Source: Ryuthela nishihirai
Taxonomy: Eukaryota; Arthropoda; Arachnida; Araneae; Heptathelidae
Assembly (NCBI GenBank): GCA_038380435.1
Contig: JAWZYU010000018.1
Span: forward strand, 46,611,251-46,675,250
Reading direction: 5' to 3'
Length of the DNA stretch: 64,000 nucleotides
Positions 32,939-44,400 of the stretch are shown in pieces. The position numbers and the translations under genes are program-made. Each line of letters starts with the position of its first letter. The first letter of the stretch is position 1. The notes under the pieces were generated by a model. It did not search any database, was not told the origin of the DNA, and worked only from the letters and a program-made list of their open reading frames with translations.

Positions 32939-33186
32939 GACAGCGTTGAGATTTATCTTCGCTAAACCCCCATCAAACACATCGGTGAGAAAGGAGATAC
33001 CGATGTGCACGGAAACAACCGCAGTCCATCATATTGGACGCTAAGCCGTGGTCCCTTCTGCAGGAAAGCCGTAACTTGTGCACGTTAAAATGGCGTTGGA
33101 GGGCCTTGGCAGGAGTCTTTCATCTGTCACCTAACAGATGTCCACTGGAACCACTTCTCCAACTTCAGTGAGTCGTTTGAGTACTT
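32939..33186 (+). mobile_element. SINE-B, headless and diverged
   Basis: It starts at the family's 'agcgttgagatttatcttcgc' and continues through 'gccttggcaggag', 'ctaacag', 'tccactggaacc' and 'gtggcctggccatt', leading directly into the tandem array that follows. The tRNA head is missing. Confidence 0.75.
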
Positions 33187-33528
33187 GTGGCCTGGCCATT
33201 TTGCACCAAAAAGTGCCACTCAGAGACAAAATAACCACACAATGTGGCCTGCCTATTGTGCACCAAAAAGTGCCACTCAGAGACAAAATAACCAAACAAT
33301 GTGGCCTGGCCATTGTGCACCAAAAAGTGCCACTCAGAGACAAAATAACCAAACAATGTGGCCTGGCCATTGTGCACCAAAAAGTGCCACTCAGAGACAA
33401 AATAACCAAACAATGTGGCCTGGATATTGTGCACCAAAAAGTGCCACTCAGAGACAAAATAACCAAACAATGTGGTCTGGCCATTGTGCACCAAAAAGTG
33501 TCACTCAGAGACAAAATAACCAAACAAC
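33187..33528 (+). repeat. Minisatellite of six 57-bp units from a SINE-B tail
   Basis: Units begin at 33187, 33244, 33301, 33358, 33415 and 33472, exactly 57 bp apart, and differ by only a few bases. Each unit is the SINE-B 3' end: 'gtggcctggccattgtgcac', then 'aaaaagtgccactcagagac', then 'aaaataaccaaac'. Because 57 is a multiple of three, open frames of over 100 codons run through it on both strands; these are artefacts. The near-identity of units indicates recent amplification. Confidence 0.95.
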
Positions 33529-35514
33529 TTAACCTGCTGAGTAACTAAATTATAAGATTATTTTTGGTATACTAAAATACTAAGTAATATATATGAATTT
33601 AATCAAATCATAAGTAATGTGTGGGAATAAAAATCTGAAAATATTAATACAAATGTTTCTTAAAACATAGGAAGTAATAAGACAGAAAAAAATATAATTC
33701 ATTATTTTCATCTCTCTGACGATATTCCCGAATTATTGCCAAACCACACCATTTGAGAGGACCTTCAAATTCATAGAACATTGTAGAGGTAAACTTCTCA
33801 ACTTAATGATCAATGGATGTTACTCATAGTCACCGTCCTCTCTGCTTCATGCCTAAGTGCCATTAAGATAGGTTAAGCAGACCACGTTATTGCATGTAGC
33901 GTTAAGGCTTCTGTTTGACATTCTCTACATTCGCATTATATAACGAGTTAAACTCGCCAATGGGAATTTCCTAGCAGCTGTAAGTGGAGTGTGCTGATAC
34001 AATATGGAATCATTGGATTGGGATCTATATAATCTTATGCATATTAAGGAAGTGCATTTGCGAGAATGATGATGAATATTCGACACAGTTTGCAGGTTCA
34101 TCGTTATTAAGACTAATATAAATTCTGTCTTCGTAGGAGACAGAAAGTGATTAATTCGGTTTTCACCAAATGAATTTTATTGAATCATTCCCTAGTCACG
34201 CAATTTTAGGAATATTAGCAGTTCTTAATAGTTTCTTTGCAAGAACTACGATTTTATTATAGTAGATTAAGTACATATACAGGGTGTCCGGAAAATAATA
34301 GTGAGCTTCGAGAAACAATATGTAGGAAATAATATACATATTCAAGAGTGTAATATTTTAATTTAAAGCATACCTCAAATAGGTTTGAACATAATTAGTG
34401 AATTTCCACATGTGCATCATTTGTGACCTTGCATATGGCCAATCTACATTCCACTGCTTGCTATACACAAGTCAATCGAGCAGATGAAACTTCTGAAATT
34501 TCATCTTAAGACACAGAATTAGAAATTGCTCCATATAAAGAAGATGGAACAATAATTCATAAAGTGAAAGACACGAGAGCAGTATTTCTACAGACTGAAA
34601 AAAAATCTCCAAATTACGATCTGGAAAATTTTGCTGAGGCCAAGAATTCTCATTTGCGGTTGAACAACTAAAAAGAGCAATCGACGAAAATGGAAATGCA
34701 GGAACGCCATATAAGGAACTTTATGATGAACTATATGAAAAATACTATCAGTATGGACCAAATTATGTGTTAAAAATAATATGCAAAAACTTGGACTTCT
34801 AGAAGCTAAATTTGTAAGTAGCACCCAAATGAAAAAAAAAAAAAAAAGCTTGCTCTTTGAACTCTACAGTGATTCCCGCTGCGTCTAGCTCTCTGCCAGG
34901 TCCGAAAAGTTTCGATCTGAATCCCACCTGTTGTCTCCTAACGATTGATTCTACTTTTGTCTTATCCAGTCTAGACCAGAGGCTAACTCAAAGTGCTTGA
35001 ACATTTTTTACTTCTATAGCATCAGCGATTTTAAAATATAGTGAAAAACCTAATATTGATGATGCTGGAAAGGGAACACTGTGGCAGAAGTCTCACACAT
35101 ACGACACTCGAAGTTATTTGTGTGGCCCACAAGTAACGCGTTCTATTAAGAAACATGGTAGCGAATTATGGTTTACACTTTCTCTTGACTGCGATTATTT
35201 CCTGTGAATATGAAAAATATGGTCACGTTCAGCCGAAGATAAAACCAATACAAATGAAATATAGGATTATGGTTTTTAATCGTATACTTTATAAAAAGTA
35301 ACGAAAAATTATGCCTGTTTGTGTTAAATGTTTGTGATGTACAAAATTTATTCTAAGTTAACCGAAGAGTTTTATTTTATATTGTTTTTGCCATGTGACA
35401 CACATGCTGCTGCCGAAATTTTCATTGGTATTGTTAATCAGAACCTGTACGGTCTGTTACCCTTTGGTTTCCGATTGTAAAGGTTATAAATTGTTTCGTT
35501 TTTCATTTATTTTA
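33529..35514. other. Unassigned AT-rich region
   Basis: 'acagggtgtccggaaaataa' at about 34279 looks like a transposon terminus, but I found no partner end. 'gaaagacacgagagcagt' and the following 250 bp may be decayed coding sequence; I cannot assign it. An A run lies at 34831-34846. Confidence 0.45.
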
Positions 35515-36290
35515 CAGTAAACTGTCGGTTATCCTTCCTTTACGGGGAATGGGGTTTACAGATTAGATGAATCTGCCAATTGCGCGTGAAATATTTTTAT
35601 AGAAACCAAATACACTCTGATATTCTAGCTTTAGTTAAAATCAAAATGCAGTTAAAAGCAATCATAATAAAAATGAAGTTTAATGTTCTTAATACAGATA
35701 TAAATATCTAAAATACAATTTTTATACGTATTTTCTCTCTTAATGAATGTCGAAATCAGTGCACTTAACAAAAATTTCGGGAACTGCTTTACCGAAAGCC
35801 ACCACGAACCGAATTGTAATTATGGCCGTCGGATGACGCTGATAACCGGTGGTAAGACTGATAGTACTCTATTTTTCTAATAGCGATGTGGGAAAGAATT
35901 TTTAAAAAGTAAAATCGGTAGGAAAGCATGTACAAGACAAAATAATTACTATCCGAGACACGAGAATAGTGAAACTAAACTAAATTTAATTTCAGAATTA
36001 AAAAAAATTACCTATGCGTATATATATATATGTGCATTGTAGTTTACAGGTTATAGTTCTAGAAACTCGGATGTCATTTCATCAGGGTCATCCACTGAAC
36101 TAGCATTTGATTCTTGAGCAGCAGCTGATGTCGAGGGTTGAGAAGACGCGTAATTAGTTCTTGTGGCAGCCAGGTGAATTGAAACGTGCATTGAAATCTG
36201 CCGTACCAAGTTCAAATGTTGAATTTGAAATTTTTGCCAAGTTGCATGATATTACGGATGCTTGAGTATCGGATAACAAGGAGTTTACTG
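35515..36290. mobile_element. pogo/Tigger-like deletion derivative
   Basis: The ends are inverted copies flanked by TA: CAGTAAACTGTCGGTTATCC (TA at 35513) and GGATAACAAGGAGTTTACTG (TA at 36291). Length is 776 bp. On the minus strand near 36130-36056, SSQPSTSAAAQESNASS and DDPDEMTSEFLEL then a stop look like the acidic C-terminus of a Tigger-type transposase. The DNA-binding and DDE core are deleted, so it can only be moved by another copy's enzyme. Confidence 0.8.
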
Positions 36291-37397
36291 TATATTTTTA
36301 TTTATTTTAAATCATCTGTGTGCATTGCTTTCTGTATGTATGCTGTTTGCATTTATGTAAAGAATTATTATTATTATTATTATTATTGATACTATATTTT
36401 ACATTTAAATAACAAAATAAACAATTATGCTTTTCTTGTTATTTCTGAAAATAAAATCCTCCTATAGTTTAATATTGTGCCAGAACCACTGCAGAATATT
36501 GTGCCATTTTACCCACTGCAAAACACTTTCAATCTTTTAATCAATCTTTAGTAATTTAAAATAAGCACCATTCAGCCTTTGATTATATTTCTAGGTATAC
36601 TCTCGTTTTCATTAATGAATCATCCACATCGTCTATACTGATGTTGCTCAAAAATTTAGCTACTACGAATTATTTACGTCTTCTGCGTAGTAGAAAGGAG
36701 AATATTCACCTTCATGATTTAAATATCATTCACTTCATTAATAGACGATTTACGTTATAAGTCTTCGCATATGGTTTACGTCACAAGTCTTTCCATGTAG
36801 ATTATGTCTCACTTTTCGATAATTCAATGGTCTTACGCCGTGTTTACTTCTAGCCTTATAACTCCACCTGTAGCGGTAGTCGCTTTAACAAAAGGCTTCT
36901 GGTTTCCTGAGTATGTCTCTATATAGCTTCTCAACTCTAACACTAAGGAAGAAACCTTTTTGTCCTCGGATTGTTCTTCATACATTTCATTATTTCTTCT
37001 CTTTCTAGGATTACTATTTAAGCATTTAATCTTTCTTTCCTTGTCCCTTAGTTTCTCCGAATGCTCATGGTCCCCTTTAATCATTTTATTATATTTTTAT
37101 TTCTTATGCATTTTCATTGGTCTTACGAGAGCACCCTGGACTCACCGACTCACCTTGTTGATTGGTGGACTTCGTATCAAAGGACATACATTTCTCGTAG
37201 TTTGCAATATTCATCTAAATACTGATTTTGGAGAGCAGCATAGAACACTAAATTCTGCCTTTGAGTAAATATGAGCGACTAATAGTGCATAATCTGATAT
37301 TCTCATTGAAACCAAGCATCATGTACTTTTCCTTTTCATTTTAAATAAAAATTAATTTTTAGACTTCCGATTTTCTACTTATAATTTTATTCATATA
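36291..37397. other. Unassigned region with an (ATT)n microsatellite
   Basis: Seven ATT units lie at about 36367-36387. The rest is AT-rich with no recognised repeat or gene. Confidence 0.5.
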
Positions 37398-37798
37398 CTA
37401 GCTGAACGTACCCGGCGCTGCCTGGGTGCAACTTTTAACCTGTATATTCTTATTTTCACTGCACTAAAGGCAAATTTTATAAGTACCCCCCCCCCCCCCG
37501 CCCCCGACACTTTAGAACAGATTTTCAACAGGAAGAAGTTTTCCCTGTGTTTGCTGGGATCGTTGTTGACGTCAGCGAGCCATCTCATACTCGTGGCTTA
37601 GTTTCTGCGTAAGCTATCGTGATTTTTATTTCCGTTACCACAGATTTTGCTGCCCTATGGCTCCCGTGATATTCGTCCGCACGGTCCAAATTTCCTGCAC
37701 GCCGTCCCCCGTGTGTCCCGGTGATTGGTTTAAAAATCAGATTCCCACTTTGACCGTGGCTTCGTTTCTACACAAATTGCGACAGCTCGTGTCTCACT

Positions 37799-39534
37799 AT
37801 TCCTACTTTTACTTTACGAATTAATAAAGAAAAACTTCCTTTACTCTATCTGGGAAAATTTTTAGGAATCAACCTTGACTCCAGATTGAACTGGAACTCT
37901 CATTTGGAAAACAAATTATAATTCTGGTCTTAAATTAATTAATTTTTTAAAATTCTTTACATTTAAAAATGGAGGAACAAATCAATTCTATCTAATTACA
38001 CTTTATAAAAATTTAATACGTTCTAAAATCGAATATGGACTTGAATTTATTCAAGGTGCTTTAAACACAAAATTTAAAAAATTAAACTCAATTCAAAACC
38101 AGTGCATTAAAATTGGACTTGGAGTATCAAAATTTAGTCGAACAATTTCTATTATAGCCGAAATGGCAATTCCACCCTTTGACATTCGACAAAAAATTCA
38201 ACTTCTAAAATATATTCTTAGATTACATTATAAACTTCCTAAACATCCCTTGTACAAAAACTTTAATAATAATCCCTTAATTAAAAATCTACAAAATGAT
38301 ATAATTATACAAGAATTTTTTAATGTAACTTTAGAAAAATTATTAAAAGTAGACTTGCCAGATCTAATACCTGATTGGTGTTATGAAAAACCCGAAATGT
38401 TTAGTCAAATTCCTCTAATAACATCTAAAAAGAATATTCCACCTGAAGCAGCATTAAAAATTCTTAAAAATTTTCAATCAGAAAAATATAAAAATCACCT
38501 CAACATTTTTACAGATGGATCTGTACTACCAGATAGTGGATCCTCTACAACTGCATTTTTTGTTCCTCAAGATAAATTTTCTACAGTTTTCAAATTACCT
38601 CAAAATACTTCAATAATACATGCAGAATTAATAGCAATAATAGAAGCATTTAATTGGATTTTAAATAACTTAAATAATTGTAAAATTGCAGTTTTTGTGG
38701 ACTCCAAAGGAGCCATACAAGCATTACAACAACTCAATCAGACTATAATATATACATTTACAAACTATTAACACTTAATACGTTTAACAGAACAATTAAA
38801 AAATAATCAAATTACAATTCAATGGATCCCTAGTCATATAGGGATCATTGAAAATGAATTTGTTGATGGATTAGCAAAAAATGCTCATAAACTTAACGAA
38901 ATTAGTAACTGCTTTAATTTTTAAACACTATAAAAAAAGATATTAAAAAAATAGAATTTAAATTGGCCGAACAATTCTTTCAAATTGAAGCATTATTAAA
39001 AATCACAACTTTAGATAAGTTCTTTCAAAAAATATTAATTATATTCAAAATCTACCGTTTACAAGAAGACAATTAAGTGTCCACTATAGACTTAGAACAA
39101 ATACAGCAATGCTAAAATAAACAAAATTCTATCTAATCTTTCAAACTCTCCAAACTGCAAAATCTGTAACGTACCCGAAACAATTCATCATATTTTACTT
39201 AACTGTATAAACAACACAACTCAAAGGAAAAAATTCTTTAAATCACTAGAGGAACATGGGTTTCAGGAGATTAGAACTGATTTAATTTTGAACCAGAAAG
39301 ATTTTGATTCTAAAATTAAAATTTACAAAATTTTATTTGAATTTCTAATCTGTACAGATTTATGGAACAGAATCTAATAAATAAATAAATAAATAAATAA
39401 GTGAATAAACAAAAACAAAAAGAATAAAATGAAAATTAACTAAAAAAGTATTATAGTTAATTATTTAAAAAAAGTCTGATGAGAAAGCCTGTATAAGGAC
39501 CTCGAATATCTGTAACGCTGAATAAATAAGAAAA
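37799..39534 (+). mobile_element. 5'-truncated LINE with RNase H, inserted in a Helitron
   Basis: A 12-bp duplication TCGTGTCTCACT flanks it (37787-37798 and 39535-39546). It carries the end of the RT, an RNase H and a CCHC-like C-terminus, then an AATA-rich 3' region (39368-39400) and a final 'gctgaataaataag'. A Jockey/I/R1-group LINE fits. The 5' truncation is typical of the mechanism. Confidence 0.85.
37840..39379 (+). pseudogene. LINE ORF2 remnant: RT end, RNase H and CCHC region
   Basis: Upstream pieces LGINLDSRLNWNSHLEN and LNSIQNQCIKIGLGVS are the end of the RT domain. The open frame 38163-38771 (202 codons) contains RNase H motifs: NIFTDGSVLPD (Asp), IIHAELIAIIEA (Glu) and AVFVDSKGAIQAL (Asp). 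An in-frame stop at 38769-38771 cuts it, but the same frame goes on with IQWIPSHIGIIENEFVDGLA, the last RNase H block. Further on, in another frame, CKICNVPETIHHILLNC gives the C-x2-C...H...C knuckle. RNase H would remove the RNA strand during cDNA synthesis. Stops and frameshifts make the copy inactive. Confidence 0.8.
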
Positions 39535-40424
39535 TCGTGTCTCACTTTTAATCTGCATTATTTTGTTGTTTCCTGCACTAAAGGTTAGTGAGTCTGCCCC
39601 TCCCCTCGACATTTTATCACAGTTTGAACACGATGAATTTCTAGGTTTTGCAAAGGTCATTGCTGATTCGGAGCGTGCTCTCAGAGCCCGTAGCAAACGA
39701 TCGAGATATTTATTTCGTCAGATTTTGGCATTCTGTAATTCTCGACGTATTTCACCGAAAGGTCCCAAATTTCGTATGCGGGTTCCTCGTGCCAGAGCCC
39801 ATGTGTGGTTAGGAAATCAGGTCCCAGCTGCAATGGAACGCCTAAATAATGCTTTTGGAAACGTTGGAATCTGGAAAATGGAAAATCGCTAGTTCGAAAT
39901 AAATCAAACTCTGAAAGACTTTTCAACATGCTCCTTTGGAAACGTTGGAATCTGGCAACGGCAGCAGATTTGCAGAAAAAGATTTAAATGCTATTTTAAC
40001 TCTTTACTTTCGCAGTTAGGGAGCAATAAATGGCAACAGTAAATTTGATAACTTTTCTCGCTTCCCATAGAAATAGCATGGTAAAATATTTTTGGTTCTA
40101 GCAAGCCCCCTTTCGGAGTTTCGACTTGAAATTTGGCACTGCAATCCAGACCACATTCAGTAACATTCTCTGAAACGTTGGCGCGTGTATTTTGATTTCC
40201 CGATGAGTTATGGCTGCCACAGACAGACATCTTTTATTATATAGATAAAACAAAATCTACGCAATAGTGGCAAACCATTACTTTTTTCGTAGGGGAAGCA
40301 ATTACCAAGAGCTGTACTAAACTAGATCGGAACGTCATTCCTGTAGTACATGTTTCCGAATCGTTGAACTGGAACACCGGACAAATATGTGATGTTTCCG
40401 AATCATTGAGTGAAAGTAGTGTTA

Positions 40425-41457
40425 TCTATATAATAAAAGAAGGTGTCTGTCTGTGTGTCTGTCTGTGACAGCCATAACTCATCGGGAAATCAACGTACAC
40501 ACTTCAATTTTTCAGAGAACGTTTCTGGTTATGGTCCGGTTTGCAGTGCCAAATTTCAGGTCGAAAGTCCAAAAGCGTGGGGGGGGGGGCTTTCTAGAAC
40601 CAAAAATATTTACCATGCTATTCCTACGGGAAACGAGAATCGCGTTCAAATTTACTGTTGTCATTTTCTGCTCCCCAACTATGAAAGTAAAGATTTAAAA
40701 TAGCTTTTAAATCTTCTGCTGCAAATCTGATGCCGTTGACAGATTCCCTACATTTTCAAAAGCATTATTTAGGCGTTCCATTGCAGCTAGAGACCTGAAT
40801 TTTCTAACCGCAAATAGGGTCGGCAGGGGGAACTCGTGTACAAAATTTGGGACCTTTCTGTGAAGTACGTCGGGAATTACAGAATGCCAAAATCTGACCA
40901 ATTAAACATGGATCATTTGTCACGGGCTCTGAAAGCACGCGCCGAGTCAGCAATGACCTTTGCAACAACGGGAAATTCTTCGTGTTCAAAATGTGATAAA
41001 ATGTCGGGGAAGGAGGGATACTCACAAAACTAACCTTTAGTGTAGGAAACAACAAAATATGCAGATTAAAAGTGAGACACGAGCTGTCACAATTTGTGTA
41101 AAAACGAAGCCACCGGCTAAGTGAGAACTTGATTTTTAAACCAATCACCGGGCCACACGGGGGACACTGTGCAGGAAATTTGAACGGTGCAAACGAATAT
41201 CACGGGAGCCATAGGGCGGCGAATTTTGTGGTAACGGATATAAAATCTGATAGCTTACGCAGAAACTAAGCCACGAGCTACGAGAGAGCTCGCTGACGTC
41301 GACAACGATCCAAGTCAACACCGGGAAAATTTCTTCCTGTTGAAAATATGTGCTAAAATGTCGGGGGGGGGGGTATTATAAAATTTACCTTTGGTGCAGT
41401 GAAAAGAATATACTGGTTAAAGGTGACAACCGGGCAGCGCCGGGTAAGTTCAGCTAG
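40425..41457 (+). mobile_element. Non-autonomous Helitron, complete
   Basis: It starts TCTATATAATAAAAGAAGG after an A (40424), followed by TGTCTG repeats, and ends with the CCGGG-type hairpin and TTCAGCTAG. The base after the end is C instead of the usual T. At 1033 bp it matches the copy at 490-1487 in length and content. Its 5' end faces that of the minus-strand Helitron 179 bp away. Confidence 0.85.
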
Positions 41458-41469
41458 CATATAATATTA

Positions 41470-44400
41470 GTATTATATATAGGTCTGTAAATGGTAGCTA
41501 GGTAGTCACTGGAAGTAGAGCTATGCACCAATCCTCTGTGATGATGCATAGAACCGGCCAGCCTACCACCTAATGTCCAACCCCGCCTTCTCGTGGTGCA
41601 GACCGTTAGTACCTTTCAAAAGAGATACTCTTGTGGAAGTGAACGGAAGAGGAGGGCTGCCAGATTAGTGTGGATTACTGATCTGGACAACTATAGTTAT
41701 TATTCTTTTTTTTTCTACCCTGCTGAGGAGTGGTCAACCACACAGGGTCCTGGTGCTGACCATATAAACCCACTGGACTGGACAGATATATGGCTCTGAG
41801 CTTGATTATGGATCCTGATTTTGCTGCACTGGTGGGCTTCTGTGGAGGGAAAATCTTTAGCTGTGATTTCTGTTTGTTTGTGGGTTGACAGCCCCAAGTG
41901 AAAAGATTCGCAGGATATGTTTATCAGCTGGTGGATAATCCAGAGCAGAGGTCATCGCAGGCACCTGAACTCTTTACTCCTATTGGCATCGTCAAATTCT
42001 ACATTGGAGGAAGTCTTCCAGTGTAGATGGCTTCAGCCTTTAGTGGTGGGGGAAAGGGTCTTTGCCCCATGTCTGCGATTAGGGGGCTGTTTGATATTGT
42101 CGGCATTCCCTCTCTCAATAAACGTGGTTTCTTTAAACATCCCACTAACCATTTTCTCTCCATAGGTAGTTGGAATGTGAGGACTCTGCACAGAGCTTTT
42201 TCTCTTCATGTCCTCACACAAGAATTCCACCATTATAATTAAGATATTCTCGGCTTGCAAGAGACCAGATGGGCAGATAAAGGTCAGATTCTTAAAAATA
42301 ATCTTAAATTTCTCTTTTCAGGGAGGGACGACAATAAGCATCACCAAGGCGTGGGTCTGCTTCTCAGCAGACACGCTAGTGATGCTCTTCTAGGATACGA
42401 GTGCATTAATGAAAGGTTTCTTACAGCAAAATTTCAGACAAGCGTTAAAGACCTGAATGTTATCTGCTGTTATGCCCCCACTGAGGATGCTGATGAGGAT
42501 GAGAAGGATAGGTTTTATGAACAACTTCAGGATATTTTGAATTCTGTCAAGAAAGGAGATATTACCCTTGTTCTTGGTGACTTCAATGCCAAAGTTGGTA
42601 CTGACTCTGACCTTTGGGTAGGAGTAATAGGCCCTTTTGGTATTGGTAGCTGCAATGGCAATGGGCAACGTCTCCTACAGGTAAGTAAACTCAATAGTTT
42701 CAGAATAACTAACACATATTACAAACACCGCGACATACATAAGTACACATGGGTTTCACCTGATGGGCTGCATAGGAATATGATTGATTATATATTAATT
42801 AACAGCAAATGGGCTAGTTCTGTTAGAAATACCAGGGCATATAGGGGAGTTGAAATTGGATCTGACCATTACCTTGTTAAAAGTGTCTTGCAACTTAAAC
42901 TTAAAAAGTGTTGTGCTAGGGTTAAAAAATTTGTTTTTAATACTGAAGCTCTGAAAGACCCAGTTATAGCCAAAGCTTACCATGATAGGTTACTTAGTCA
43001 TTATGACAGTCATGGTATGCTTACTACTGAAGTTGAGGAAGAATGGGATCATTTTAAACAGGCTTTTTTGGGCACTAACAGTACTCTTTTAGGAAAAAAG
43101 GAGCAGAAGAGACAGAATTATATGAGTGATAAGGCACTTGGGCTTATTTCGGAAAGAAAGAACTGCAGGAATGTCCTTAATCAATACCCTACTAGTCCTA
43201 ATAGAAAGCATTACAGAGAACTTAATAAACGTGTAAAACATCAGTTAGCTGCTGATAAGAATCTTTGGCTTGATGGTTTGGCTGACAAAGCCGAGGAAGC
43301 AGTTAGACAGCACAACAGCAGAGAGCTGTACCAGATAGTTAATGTTTTGTGTGGTAGAAAACGGACAGGTATACAGGGATTGAAGGATAAACAAGGTAAG
43401 GTTGTAGAAGGTGAGGATTCTGTCATGGCTAGGTGGGCTGAGCATTTCAGTGATATTCTAAACAATGCGGTTAGTTCTATTCCCATTGTTTGCAATGATG
43501 ATAGATGCATTGATGGCTTTAATGTTGGCCCTATAACACAATCTGAAGTTATTCTGGCTGTTTCTAAACTTAAACTTCATAAATCCCCAGGGGTGGATGA
43601 AATTACTACGGAAATGCTTAGAGCTGGGAATGTTTCTGTTACCATTTGGATGACTGAAATTTTGAATAACTTTTATGATAAAGGCATGGTTCCTAAAGAT
43701 TTTACCAGAGCTATTATTATCCCTATTTTCAAAAAAGGTGATCGCAGTTCTTGTGATAACTATAGGGGTATCAGCCTACTCTCCGTTCCTGGTAAAGTTC
43801 TTTCCATGATTGTGCTTAATAGAATTAAGAATCTGGTTGACAGGCAATTGCGTTAATGTTTTGTGTGGTAGAAAACGGACATGTATACAGGGATTGAAGG
43901 ATAAACAAGGTAAGGTTGTAGAAGGTGAGGATTCTGTCATGGCTAGGTGGGCTGAGCATTTCAGTGATATTCTAAACAATGCGGTTAGTTCTATTCCCAT
44001 TGTTTGCAATGATGATAGATGCATTGATGGCTTTAATGTTGGCCCTATAACACAATCTGAAGTTATTCTGGCTGTTTCTAAACTTAAAGTTCATAAATCC
44101 CCAGGGGTAGATGAAATTACTACAGAAATGCTTAGAGCTGGAAATGTTTCGGTTACCCCTTGGATGACTGAAATTCAGAATACCTTTTATGATAAAGGCA
44201 TGGTTCCTAAGGATTTTACCAGAGATATTGTTATCCCTATTTTCAAAAAAGGTCACCTTTTTTGAAAAGTGATAACAAAACGCAGTTCTTGTGATAACTA
44301 TAGGGGTATTAGCCTACTCTCTGTTCCAGGTAAAGTTCTTTCCATGATTGTGCTTAATAGAATTAAGAATCTGGTCGACAGTCAATTGCGTGATGAGCAA

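Larger units (their letters stand above)
37398..40245 (-). mobile_element. Non-autonomous Helitron carrying a LINE insertion
   Basis: On the minus strand the element starts TCTATATAATAAAAGATGTC (ending at 40245) and finishes with the CCGGG-type hairpin and TTCAGCTAG at 37398. Without the LINE (37799-39534) it is about 1.1 kb, like its siblings. No Rep/helicase sequence. Confidence 0.85.

Noticed and set aside
33187..33528. CRISPR-like array
   Set aside because: Units abut with no unique spacers, the unit is a SINE tail, and the genome is eukaryotic.
33131..33548. Open frames of 130 and 136 codons on both strands with repeated peptides
   Set aside because: They come from a 57-bp tandem repeat, whose period is a multiple of three, derived from a SINE tail; not a repeat protein.
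34279..34300. 'acagggtgtccggaaaataa' as a complete transposon
   Set aside because: It looks like a terminus, but no matching inverted end or target duplication was found.
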